This document shows, piece after piece, positions 1-7,806 of a stretch of DNA of 27,281 nucleotides. The stretch spans positions 1-27,281 of the forward strand of contig CBFFYP010000062.1 in the NCBI GenBank assembly GCA_965646165.1. The letters are read 5' to 3'. The position numbers were made by a program, and so were the translations under genes. Below the pieces are notes generated by a model that did no database searches, had not been told where the DNA came from, and saw only the letters and a program-made list of their open reading frames with translations. The stretch's first letter is position 1. Each line of letters begins with the position of its first letter. Source of the DNA: MGBC114844 sp910585855 (lineage in GTDB: Bacteria > Bacillota > Clostridia > Lachnospirales > Lachnospiraceae).

Positions 1-86
1 AACTTCTAACTTTTTTCCAAAGTCACTGCAGGCTGCCCACCGTTTTCCAATCTGGCTGTTTCTTGACCCCGGAACAAAAAAGAATC
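1..86 (+). repeat. Family 1 repeat, right end only (copy A1)
   Basis: This is the tail end of a family 1 element whose body lies left of the window. It carries the conserved tail-arm motif CTTTTTTCCAAAGTCACTGC, then the copy-specific segment at 31-48 (GGCTGCCC through TTTTCCA), then ATCTGG and the tail that reads into ACAAAAAAGAAT. Its copy-specific segment differs by one base from that of the copy at 23281-23616. The partner arm is outside the window, so pairing cannot be tested here. It is joined through a shortened linker (about 87-103) to copy A2, tail to tail. Confidence 0.8.
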
Positions 87-103
87 TACCGCTAATCAAC
101 CAA

Positions 104-370
104 CAGCGAGAGGCGGTTTGCTTCTGTCCTTTGCCTGCGACTTCGGAGAATGGTTAGAAAGTCTTGGGCTTCTGTGGAAACACCTAGAATTTTTTACATA
201 TCCTGCTTCCATTCTTTCCTTACACTTGTTGTGTTTCGGCTGTAGTGAGGGCGAATTGCGCCCCGGTTCGTCCGGTTGGATGAACCGAAATCAGAAGCCC
301 TAGACTTTCTTACCGTTTGGAGCGGAGCAAGCAAAGGACAGGAGCAAACCGCCTCTGGCGTCCGGTGAAA
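104..370 (-). repeat. Family 1 repeat, D-type subfamily (copy A2)
   Basis: A long imperfect inverted repeat. The left arm (about 109-175, AGAGGCGGTTTGCTTCTG...) is the reverse complement, with mismatches, of the right arm (292-356). The same arm sequences recur in the copy at 13421-13750. The core keeps the GGGCGAATTGCGCCCC block (250-265) but has lost the block containing GTGTTTAGCC that forms the partner strand of the core helix elsewhere, so this copy looks decayed. The head end GGCGTCC lies about 30 bp after the tatD stop, so tatD transcription would enter it head first. An open reading frame at 118-303 is inside the repeat and is not credible as a gene. Confidence 0.8.
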
Positions 371-372
371 AT

Positions 373-385
373 GGTGAAAATCACC
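373..385 (-). terminator. Weak hairpin after tatD
   Basis: On the minus strand GGTGA-TTT-TCACC forms a 5-bp stem 10 nt after the tatD stop, followed by ATTTTC. The stem is short and the U-run is interrupted, so this may only be part of the repeat flank, because the CACCGG end recurs at other D-type copies. Confidence 0.25.
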
Positions 386-395
386 GTTTAAAATC

Positions 396-1178
396 TTATC
401 TTTCTAGTGAAAATAGTTTTTCAGTGTTTTTCCTTGCCTGTTCTATTAAAGTTTCTTCGGAAACCTGCATAAAACGAGCCAGTTCTTTTGCTACATATAT
501 AATATTTTGTGGAACATTAATTCGGTTTAAACCGCTTTGATTTTTTGGTGTCAGATAAGGAGCATCTGTTTCAATCAGAAGGCGATCTAAAGGAAGAATA
601 CGAACTGCCTCCCGCAATTCTTTTGCACGCAAATCATCACAAATCCATCCTGTAATGCCAATCGAAAGTCCCAATGAAAGATACTGTTCCAAAGTTTCTC
701 TTCTTCCGGTAAAACAATGAACCACCGATGTTTTACAAATATCAGGATGTTTCTTTAATCTGCGTATCATATCATTTGCCGCACAGCGTTCGTGAAGAAA
801 TAATGGTTTTTTACATTTTTCAGCAAGAACAATATGCTTCTCAAAACATCGAATTTGATTTTCTTTTGTAGAAAACATTCGATCATAATCTAAGCCACAC
901 TCTCCTATTGCAACTATATTTTTATTTTCTGTAACCAGTTTTTCAATGATTTCAAAATCTTCCTTTTTTGCAGCATCTGCATTATGAGGATGGATTCCGG
1001 CTGTTCCGTATCCGCCATATTCTTTTATAAAAGCATCAATCTTTTGATTCTCTTTCGGATTTGTTCCGGTCAGTATACAAACTACACCTGCCTTAGCAGC
1101 ATCTTTGATAATTTGTTCTGGATTTGGAAATTGTTTACAAAACAAATTTACCCCAATATCGTAATAAATTATATCCAT
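396..1178 (-). CDS. tatD: TatD family metal-dependent deoxyribonuclease
   Basis: A 260-residue TIM-barrel metal-dependent hydrolase of the TatD family, a cytoplasmic 3'-5' DNA/RNA exonuclease linked to DNA repair and DNA fragment turnover. The family motifs are in order: DIGVN near the N-terminus, TAGIHPH, GECGLD (metal Glu), PLFLHER (metal His), VVHCFTG (metal His), IGITGWICD and LLIETDAPYL (metal Asp). The IGITGW and GTNPKENQ segments match TatD proper better than the YcfH/YabD branch. I start at the ATG at 1178, not the in-frame ATG at 1205, because AGAGAGG lies 11 nt upstream and the homology begins at once. It follows nfi by 32 bp, so the two DNA-repair genes are probably co-transcribed. 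The length is normal. Confidence 0.93.
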   Translation of the reverse strand: MDIIYYDIGVNLFCKQFPNPEQIIKDAAKAGVVCILTGTNPKENQKIDAFIKEYGGYGTAGIHPHNADAAKKEDFEIIEKLVTENKNIVAIGECGLDYDRMFSTKENQIRCFEKHIVLAEKCKKPLFLHERCAANDMIRRLKKHPDICKTSVVHCFTGRRETLEQYLSLGLSIGITGWICDDLRAKELREAVRILPLDRLLIETDAPYLTPKNQSGLNRINVPQNIIYVAKELARFMQVSEETLIEQARKNTEKLFSLER

Positions 1179-1210
1179 ATTTCTTTTTCCTCTCTCTAAC
1201 AACACTTTTT

Positions 1211-1915
1211 TTATTTGTCCTGCTCTTTTGCAGTATATTGTTTTCGAATCTCATGTGTCATAAGATCTGCCAGCCGTGTTGGCAAAGGAATATGACTTTC
1301 CTTTGTTGTCATATCTTTTACAATCTGCATCGCTGTATCTAAATCAATCTGATTTCCTATCGAAAGAAAAATAGGTTTTACATTGGGATGCGTTCGAACA
1401 ACCCTGCCATACACTTGATCGGAAATCACTATTTCTTCAAATGCAAAAGGCTTATTTTCCGGTATCGTATATTCTGTATCCTCCACCTTATAATAAGTTT
1501 TTGCAATTCCTATTGTCGGCTTCTGTATTAAAATTCCTGCATGAGTTGCAATTCCCATATGTCTTGGATGCAAATATCCGTTTCCGTCAAATACATAAAG
1601 ATCTGGATCAGAAGAAAGAAATTCTTTTGTTTTTAAAAATAACGGAATCTCCCGAAATGCCAGACATCCCGGAATATAAGGAACATCTATCTTATCGACA
1701 CAATATGCTTTCTCCAATACTTTCTTTGTCAAATAATCCATTACCACAATGCAGCATACGGCATACTCTTCCTCCCCTTTTTTCCAATACGCCAAATCAA
1801 CCCCCGCTAAAGACTGTATTTCACTCTGCTGTATCACATGCTGCAGATCAATTTTTCCCTTTAACTGCATCTGCACAGCAATATATGCTTCCTCAAAAAC
1901 TTTTCGATTTTCCAT
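1211..1915 (-). CDS. nfi: Endonuclease V (deoxyinosine 3' endonuclease)
   Basis: A 234-residue endonuclease V, which nicks DNA at the second phosphodiester bond 3' of deoxyinosine and so starts repair of deaminated adenine; cytoplasmic, Mg-dependent. The acidic catalytic residues are visible: Asp40 in AGVDLAY, Glu89 in PYIPGCLAFRE and Asp110 in VFDGNGYLHPR. HMGIATHAG, GIAKT and SIGNQIDL follow in the usual order. DGNG replaces the more common DGHG. The ribosome-binding site is weak (an A-rich stretch before the ATG). It begins 28 bp after the Cys-rich gene and precedes tatD, forming a small nucleic-acid repair pair. The length is that of the bacterial family. Confidence 0.95.
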   Translation of the reverse strand: MENRKVFEEAYIAVQMQLKGKIDLQHVIQQSEIQSLAGVDLAYWKKGEEEYAVCCIVVMDYLTKKVLEKAYCVDKIDVPYIPGCLAFREIPLFLKTKEFLSSDPDLYVFDGNGYLHPRHMGIATHAGILIQKPTIGIAKTYYKVEDTEYTIPENKPFAFEEIVISDQVYGRVVRTHPNVKPIFLSIGNQIDLDTAMQIVKDMTTKESHIPLPTRLADLMTHEIRKQYTAKEQDK

Positions 1916-1942
1916 TTTTTCTTATTCTAATCTATCTAAATC

Positions 1943-2269
1943 TTATTCCTTTCTCAATACTTCATGCGGCGGTTCTATCTCATTTGCAATACTATGTTCC
2001 GTCAATTCAGATAAAGCTTTTATTTTTCGATTAATCATAGAACGCATACAATTTGGCACATGCTCCTGATGCGCCCGATGAATTGCCACACATTCCTTAC
2101 AATTTCCATGATAACGGCAAGCCTTTTTACAAGGACAATGATCCTTTTCCCGATAAGTTTCCCGAAAGGCAGCAGCAAACTCCTCCTGCAATTTTAAACC
2201 TTCCTCCCGATTTCCCTTATGAAATTGCTCCATTGCCGCCAACTCTTTTACATTTCCCTCAATCTTCAT
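1943..2269 (-). CDS. Small Cys/His-rich protein, DUF6485-like
   Basis: A 108-residue protein of unknown function. The N-terminal half is charged and probably helical (MKIEGNVKELAAMEQF...). The middle has a dense metal-site candidate, CPCKKACRYHGNCKEC, followed by a His-rich stretch and PNC, i.e. seven Cys within about 35 residues. The pattern C-x-C...RHG-x-C-x2-C...P-x-C resembles small DUF6485-type proteins known from Clostridia; that assignment is from memory of the pattern only. A strong GGAGGGG site precedes the ATG. Its start overlaps the stop of the upstream membrane microprotein (TGATG), so translation is probably coupled. It could bind zinc or an Fe-S cluster; the sequence does not decide. 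Confidence 0.7.
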   Translation of the reverse strand: MKIEGNVKELAAMEQFHKGNREEGLKLQEEFAAAFRETYREKDHCPCKKACRYHGNCKECVAIHRAHQEHVPNCMRSMINRKIKALSELTEHSIANEIEPPHEVLRKE

Positions 2270-2373
2270 CAGACCCCTCCTGTAAAAAGTAAAAACATTC
2301 CTACTACTAAAATAATAAGCCAGATAATAGATAAAACCAGCCCAAAAATTGCTTTAACCAACTCTCTATTCAC
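2269..2373 (-). CDS. Single-span membrane microprotein (34 residues, GTG start)
   Basis: A short open reading frame starting with GTG at 2373, with AGGAGG (2382-2387) at a spacing of 8. An ATG four bases earlier in another frame stops after two codons. The product begins NRELVKAIFG and then has one long hydrophobic stretch (roughly residues 8-31, with a single Trp) ending FTGGV, so it is a predicted one-pass membrane peptide. Its TGA stop shares one base with the ATG of the Cys-rich gene. Strong Shine-Dalgarno, overlapping stop/start and a coherent hydrophobic profile support a real gene. The function is unknown; it may anchor or regulate the partner encoded next. Confidence 0.6.
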   Translation of the reverse strand: MNRELVKAIFGLVLSIIWLIILVVGMFLLFTGGV

Positions 2374-2404
2374 TTCATTTTCCTCCTAAAAAATATCCTC
2401 CCGC

Positions 2405-2427
2405 TTTTCCGATTCCGGCGTCCCCCT
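2405..2427 (-). repeat. Solo repeat end after an aldo/keto reductase gene
   Basis: Directly after the stop at 2428 the minus strand reads GGGGGACGCCGGAATCGG. GGGGGACGCC is the same junction found at the heads of repeats ending near 3691, 10130 and 14182. No body of the element follows, so it is either a remnant or a preferred target or end sequence. Confidence 0.45.
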
Positions 2428-3504
2428 TTATTTTATCCATCCGTTTCGAACATGCCTCTTTGTCAATTCACAAATCTGCTGCACCATCTCTGGTATCCGA
2501 ATCTTTCTAGGACACTGCTGCAGACAAAGCATCTCTTTACACTGCTCACATAATACCGCACATTCCCGAACATTCATATCCAACTTTCGAAGTGCCCAAT
2601 AATCTTTCCCCAGAAAATAATAATGATACTGCCGAAATAATACCGATATCTCCACCCCATAAGGGCAGCAGCATTTCTGACATCGATCACAGCCAATGGG
2701 TAAAAAAGCCTGCTCTAATCTGACAATCACATCTTCAAATGCATACCGCCGATACAAAACCTTTCCTTCCATTGCCTGCTTTACCTGTTCTATCGTTCCA
2801 AGTCCAATCAATGCACTAGAAATCGGATAAGACAAAGCACCCCCAATTAAAACAGAAACAGGAAAAAAAGAAGGCAAAATTCCGGCGGCATAGACTTTAT
2901 TTAATAAAAAACCCTTTTTTCGAAACAACGGTTCTTGTTCGATTCGATTCAGCATACCACACTCTAAAATATTTCCGCTGCCCTGCAAAACATCGACCCG
3001 CTCATCACAAGCCCCACGATAAAGCACACTATAATAATGAGAAGCAATCCCCACAAAACGAATCTTCCCCTCCGCTTTACACTCCACCAATGCATCCAAA
3101 GCACCATATCGTTCAAAAATCTGCTCAGCATTTTTTTCATCCGCCTGATGTACAAAATAAAGATCGGCATAAGTCCCCAGATTTTCATAGGAACATTGTA
3201 CTGCCTGATAAATTTCATTTCCTGTATAAAAACGTGCTTTATCCGAAATAATCAAATTCTTTCGCCCTACTTTTGAAGCAAATATTCCTGTCTTTATCTC
3301 AGCATCCCCATACTCCGGCACAATCGCCGTATCATAGAGATTACACCCCAACTGATAAGCATATTCAAAAACCGAAAGTGCCTCTTCCAAATCCAAATTA
3401 AAGTATTCCGGCAAAACCGGAACATTTCCGCTTAATACCGGAATCGTTCCAAATCCAATTTCCGAAACCCAAATTCCAGTATTTCCTAACTTTCTATACC
3501 TCAC
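2428..3504 (-). CDS. Aldo/keto reductase with C-terminal [4Fe-4S] domain
   Basis: 358 residues, GTG start at 3504 preceded by AGGGAGAG. Residues 1 to about 240 are an aldo/keto reductase barrel with the full catalytic tetrad: Asp and Tyr in NLYDTAIVPEYGDAE, Lys in IISDKARF and His in DLYFVHQAD. The C-terminus is a ferredoxin-like extension with two Cys clusters, CDRCQKCCCPYG and CEQCKEMLCLQQCP. Spacing in both differs from the standard C-x2-C-x2-C-x2/3-CP seen in the paralogue at 25700-26734 (an extra adjacent Cys in the first, an insertion in the second). Such fusions occur in anaerobes and are thought to pass electrons between an Fe-S donor and NAD(P)-linked carbonyl reduction; the substrate is unknown. 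It starts 18 nt after a 15-codon ORF, and its 3' end abuts a repeat end. Confidence 0.88.
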   Translation of the reverse strand: MRYRKLGNTGIWVSEIGFGTIPVLSGNVPVLPEYFNLDLEEALSVFEYAYQLGCNLYDTAIVPEYGDAEIKTGIFASKVGRKNLIISDKARFYTGNEIYQAVQCSYENLGTYADLYFVHQADEKNAEQIFERYGALDALVECKAEGKIRFVGIASHYYSVLYRGACDERVDVLQGSGNILECGMLNRIEQEPLFRKKGFLLNKVYAAGILPSFFPVSVLIGGALSYPISSALIGLGTIEQVKQAMEGKVLYRRYAFEDVIVRLEQAFLPIGCDRCQKCCCPYGVEISVLFRQYHYYFLGKDYWALRKLDMNVRECAVLCEQCKEMLCLQQCPRKIRIPEMVQQICELTKRHVRNGWIK

Positions 3505-3522
3505 AATCTCTCCCTAATTTTT

Positions 3523-3570
3523 CTATCTAATTATTTTTTGACCCTTATTAACCTTATGCTGCTTGTTCAT
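3523..3570 (-). CDS. Candidate 15-residue leader peptide upstream of the aldo/keto reductase
   Basis: ATG at 3570 with GGAGG (3578-3582) at a spacing of 7, an optimal ribosome-binding site, encodes MNKQHKVNKGQKIIR and stops at 3523. The aldo/keto reductase GTG follows 18 nt later. The peptide is very basic (six Lys/Arg and one His) and resembles nothing I know. It may be a translated leader coupling expression of the reductase, or a chance ORF; the strong site is the main support. Confidence 0.4.
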   Translation of the reverse strand: MNKQHKVNKGQKIIR

Positions 3571-3602
3571 AATCAAACCTCCAATTATTTTTCCGTCTGA
3601 AT

Positions 3603-3691
3603 TAGCGTCTTATGTGTCCGCTATAAAAATAGGAAATGCTAAGCGCAAGCGAACCCGGAATAGAACCCTCTTGGGCTTTCGGCGTCCCCCT
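3603..3691 (-). repeat. Family 2 repeat (copy 2a)
   Basis: Contains the family 2 blocks TAGCGTCTTATGTGTCCGCT (3604-3623), AGGAAATGCTAAGCG (3631-3645) and a terminal GGCGTCCCCC (3681-3690). The first block and AGGAAATGCTAAGC recur in the copy at 20868-20972. The left half (the TCATCATTTCCC block) is missing. Its right end lies 3 bp from the stop codon of the LRR gene, so LRR transcription would run straight into it. Confidence 0.7.
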
Positions 3692-3693
3692 CT

Positions 3694-6600
3694 CTAAACA
3701 CCCGAAAAAACAAAAGCATCCTCTGCAACTTCCGTTTCAAAAGGAATCTCTACCCCTTCTAATTTTTCACACCAAGCAAATGCCCGTTTTTCAATCCATT
3801 TTATTCCATCCGGCAAAAACACCTCCGAAAGGGAACTGCAAAAAGCAAATGCCTCTTCTTCAATTCGCTCTAAAGACTGCGGCAATACCAGTTTCTGCAA
3901 ACTGCGGCAACGGAAAAATGCTCTCCTTGGAATCTCTTTTATTCCCTCCGGCAAAACAATTTCTCTTAACAACGTACAATTTTCAAATGCCTGCTTTCCG
4001 ATTTTTTGAAGGGAATCCGCAAATTCTGTTCGCTCCAAACGAATACAATCCGAAAACGCCTTTGCACCAATCTCTTTCACTCCTTCTGCCTGCTCAATCG
4101 AAGCTAACCACTTACACCGTGCAAATGCACTTTCTCCAATCCACGTTACATCCGGTGTCAATTTCGCATGAGTCAGTAAATTACTCTCCTGAAATACAAA
4201 ATTTCCAATCGCAGTAATCCCTCTTACCAATGCAAAATTTGTAATATTCCCTGTACACTCTATCAATACTCCGTTTTCGTCTGTCTTATAGCAGTTAAAT
4301 GCATCTTCAAAAATCTGTCTGATACCGCTTGGCAGAGTTTCCTCTTCCCGAATGGAAATTCCATTTACACAATATACCTTGCCGTCCGTATCCGTTACAC
4401 GCTCCAAATAAATACAATTTCGAAATGTATGCGGCTCAATCACTAATTTAGGATTGCAAAGCGTCAATTCCAAAATCCCATATCCGTTTGAAAATGCCCA
4501 CCCGGAAATCATTGATACCTCTTTTGGAATCACAATATGCCCGCTTGCCAAAGAACCGTCTAATAAAATCTGATTGCAGATTACAAGCGGATTTTCTGCT
4601 TTCTTTTGATCTAACCATTTTGTCCCCCAAAATGCCCGTTCTCCGATATAAGTAACACTATCCGGTATCTCCACCCGTTCTAACCGGATGCAGTCCTTAA
4701 ACACTTCACCTAAAATCGTACAAATACCATTTGGTATCCGTATTGCCCGGGCATTTGTTCGATATTCTGCAATCGTTTGATTTTCCTGAAAAGAAAAACA
4801 GCCTATTGCACTGTCATACACTCTTTTTGAAAATTCCGATAAATTCTCTTGAAATAAATCTTCATACCCCGAAATCCATTCCATCCGATTATCTGTCTGA
4901 ATCTGTTCTAAAAAAGTACAGCCCCAAAAAGCACTGTGATCAAATTGAGCAGAACTATCTGAAAAATACAAATTAGTCAATCCGCAGCAGTCTAAAAATG
5001 CCTTTGCACCAATTTGAACATCTGCAGAAAATGAAGCAGAACAAAGCCCCTCACATCCAGCAAATGTTTCTTCCCCAATCTCCTTTACAGAATCTAATGC
5101 AAATGATTTTAATTGAATACATTCTTTCAAACAGCCCTGTTCCATCCGTTTTAACTGCATTATCTCTAAAGTTTCTAAACTACTGCAGTGAAAAAAACTT
5201 TCTTTTGAAATAACAGAAATCCGAGGAAGCCATACAAAACGAAGCTTTTCACAAAGAGCAAATGCCCGATTTCCTATTACAGAGGCAGCAGAGGAAAAAA
5301 TAAGAAGCTGACTGCACTTTTCAAAAGCACTTTCTCCGATTCGCTCTACCGAATCTGGTATAACAACTTCGCAAAGCTGCGTACAGCCGCAAAAAGCAAA
5401 TGCTCCGATTTCCTTTAATCCTTCTGGAAGAATCACTCTAGTAATCTGATGATTTCCATAATAAGCATAAGGTGCAATCGCATACAGACTGCCAGCTTCA
5501 ACAGAAAAACAAACCTCTCCCTTCGCTTTTCTGCCATCTGCAATCGTATCTCCTATTATCAAAGAAGCACAATACCAGACCTTTTCCCTTCCAAAAGTCC
5601 AATGAAAACCCGTTTCGGTCTGCATTTTTATAAAACCGGTTTCTTCAAAGGCAAAAGCACCGATTTTTGCATGTATCACAGTTCCTTTTTTCCACTTCCG
5701 ACATCCACTAAAGGCATAATCTCCTATCTTCGTATCATATAAATCAGGAACTTCTTCTAAAGCACAGCATTGATAACACGCCTTTTCTCCTACTTCCTCA
5801 ATGTTTCCCTCTGCAGCAATCCGTTTTAACTGTGTAGAATAAGCAAATGCTCCGGCTGAAATCACCGTTACTTTTTTAGGCAATCGTATTTCCTTTAATG
5901 CCGTACAATGACAAAATGCTCTTTCTCCAATCTGTTCTAATGTATCCGGCAGTACAATCGAAGTAATCTGACTATTTCCATAAAAAGCACCTCCGGCAAT
6001 CGCAGTCACGCCTTCTGGGATCACTGCCTCTCCGTTCCATTCTTTTCCGTCCAAAAGCACTGTCCCTAATCGCTTGGGTATCGGCAGTTCTTTCCAAAAT
6101 GCAGTCCCCTCAAAAGCCGCCAATCCAACCATTTTTAAAGAATCTTGTACTGTCACCTGCTGCAGCTTTTCACAATTCCATGCCAGATATTCTGGTATCA
6201 CTTCCTGTTTTTCACCAAATACTATCTTTTTCAATTTTTTATCATAAGAAAAAATATTTCTTCCCCATTTTGTAAGATTCCCCTTTATCATTACTTCAAA
6301 AAGCCCTGCACAACATGCAAATGCCTCTGCCTCTATCTGCCAAACTGCCTCCGGCAAAACAATACGCCGCAGTGCATGACACTGATAAAATGCAAGTGTT
6401 CCAATTTGCTCTAAAGTTTCTGGAAAAACAATTTCTTTCAATCCCTGACAGCCATAAAATGCCTGCTGCCCAATTTTATGCAGTTTTATTTTATCCGCCC
6501 AGATAACCTGTCCTAATTTTTTGCATCGACTAAACACAGAAGAAGGAAGCTCCGTAATTTCTGCAGGAATTTCTGCCCGCAAAAGCTTCACACATCCCTC

Positions 6601-7806
6601 AAAAGCTGCCTCTCCAATCTGCTTTAATCCCTTTGGAAAATTTAAAGTCTGTAATACAACACAGTCAGCAAATGCTTCTTTTTGAATCTCTTTTACACTC
6701 TCCGGTAAAATCAGCTTTCCCACCGCTTCATTTCCGGCAAAAGCCCGTTCTCCGATTACAGTAATTCCGTCAGGAACGGTAACACGGGCTTCATTTCCCC
6801 AATAACGCAGCAGCACCGTTCCGCTAATACAAAAATTTCCTAAAATCTGCATATGAATCGTATGTACCAATTCCGGTACTTGCCGATTGTCCACCTGATA
6901 AGGAAGCCCCGTCAAAGAATAAGTAACCCCGTTTAAAGTTACCCGTTTCAGTGTGGTACAATTTTTAAATGCATCCTTATCTATCTTGGTATCACCATTC
7001 TTTAATAAAATATGCTCTAAATTAATACAATTTCGAAAAGCCCGTTCCCCAATTCTTTCTAAACTATTTGGAAGAGAAATCTCTAAAATCCCACGTTTAT
7101 TAAAAAAACAACTCTTTCCGATTTCCCGAATCCCCTCTGGAACAACTACTTCTTTTGGCTCTACATGAAACTCTATTAAAATACCCTGCACAATATCCAT
7201 CATATGATAGATATCCGCTGCAATCGCACGAATCAATTCCGGCATTTCTTCTGCTGCCTCTATTACTGCAATTAAATTTTTCGTAGAATATGCTTTCTCT
7301 TCTTCTGAATCAAAATCTACAATCGAAATTTCTTCTATCCGTGTACATCCTGTAAAACTATCATTGATATACTTTGGCAGCAGATTGGAAGAAACCACTA
7401 ATTTCTTTAAACTGGTTGCATTGACAAATGCCTGTTTCCCTATTTTACATACCCCGGGCAAAGAAGCCAGTTCCAACCCATCACAATATAAAAAAGCACA
7501 GTCAGAAAGTTCTGTTACACTTTTTGGCAGCCAAATCTCTTTCAAATGATGGCATCTATGAAATGCATAAGCACCAATATAATTTAATTTTTCAGGAAAA
7601 GAAACAAACTCTAACTGTCGGCAGCCTTTAAAAGCCTGTTCTTCTATCCGCTCTAAAGAAGCAGGCAGCCAAATTTTTTTAATTGAAGTACAGCCCTTAA
7701 AAGCTCTGGCTTCAATCACACGAACTCCTTCCGGGACACAGACCACTTCTTCCCGAAGATAACAAGCCATTAATCGCCCTTCTCTGATTTCTAACCCTTC
7801 TGTCAA
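3694..7806 (-). CDS. Giant BspA-type leucine-rich-repeat (LRR_5) protein
   Basis: 1370 residues made almost entirely of BspA/LRR_5 repeats of about 23 residues, with the recurrent pattern I-G-x-x-A-F-x-x-C-x-x-L-x-x-[VI]-x-[LI]-P-x-x-[LV]-x-x-I (for example IGERAFRNCINLEHI and IGAFAFCGCTQLCEV). Unlike surface BspA proteins, I see no signal peptide, LPxTG, cell-wall-binding or membrane segment: it begins MTEGLEIREGRLMACYL and ends in a repeat. It may therefore be cytoplasmic or exported by a non-classical route. The start is TTG at 7806, directly abutting the stop of the dihydrouridine synthase gene, with GGGAGG eight bases upstream inside that gene; the next in-frame ATG (residue 13) lacks such a site. 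The function is unknown; such arrays usually mediate protein binding. Confidence 0.9.
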   Translation of the reverse strand: MTEGLEIREGRLMACYLREEVVCVPEGVRVIEARAFKGCTSIKKIWLPASLERIEEQAFKGCRQLEFVSFPEKLNYIGAYAFHRCHHLKEIWLPKSVTELSDCAFLYCDGLELASLPGVCKIGKQAFVNATSLKKLVVSSNLLPKYINDSFTGCTRIEEISIVDFDSEEEKAYSTKNLIAVIEAAEEMPELIRAIAADIYHMMDIVQGILIEFHVEPKEVVVPEGIREIGKSCFFNKRGILEISLPNSLERIGERAFRNCINLEHILLKNGDTKIDKDAFKNCTTLKRVTLNGVTYSLTGLPYQVDNRQVPELVHTIHMQILGNFCISGTVLLRYWGNEARVTVPDGITVIGERAFAGNEAVGKLILPESVKEIQKEAFADCVVLQTLNFPKGLKQIGEAAFEGCVKLLRAEIPAEITELPSSVFSRCKKLGQVIWADKIKLHKIGQQAFYGCQGLKEIVFPETLEQIGTLAFYQCHALRRIVLPEAVWQIEAEAFACCAGLFEVMIKGNLTKWGRNIFSYDKKLKKIVFGEKQEVIPEYLAWNCEKLQQVTVQDSLKMVGLAAFEGTAFWKELPIPKRLGTVLLDGKEWNGEAVIPEGVTAIAGGAFYGNSQITSIVLPDTLEQIGERAFCHCTALKEIRLPKKVTVISAGAFAYSTQLKRIAAEGNIEEVGEKACYQCCALEEVPDLYDTKIGDYAFSGCRKWKKGTVIHAKIGAFAFEETGFIKMQTETGFHWTFGREKVWYCASLIIGDTIADGRKAKGEVCFSVEAGSLYAIAPYAYYGNHQITRVILPEGLKEIGAFAFCGCTQLCEVVIPDSVERIGESAFEKCSQLLIFSSAASVIGNRAFALCEKLRFVWLPRISVISKESFFHCSSLETLEIMQLKRMEQGCLKECIQLKSFALDSVKEIGEETFAGCEGLCSASFSADVQIGAKAFLDCCGLTNLYFSDSSAQFDHSAFWGCTFLEQIQTDNRMEWISGYEDLFQENLSEFSKRVYDSAIGCFSFQENQTIAEYRTNARAIRIPNGICTILGEVFKDCIRLERVEIPDSVTYIGERAFWGTKWLDQKKAENPLVICNQILLDGSLASGHIVIPKEVSMISGWAFSNGYGILELTLCNPKLVIEPHTFRNCIYLERVTDTDGKVYCVNGISIREEETLPSGIRQIFEDAFNCYKTDENGVLIECTGNITNFALVRGITAIGNFVFQESNLLTHAKLTPDVTWIGESAFARCKWLASIEQAEGVKEIGAKAFSDCIRLERTEFADSLQKIGKQAFENCTLLREIVLPEGIKEIPRRAFFRCRSLQKLVLPQSLERIEEEAFAFCSSLSEVFLPDGIKWIEKRAFAWCEKLEGVEIPFETEVAEDAFVFSGV

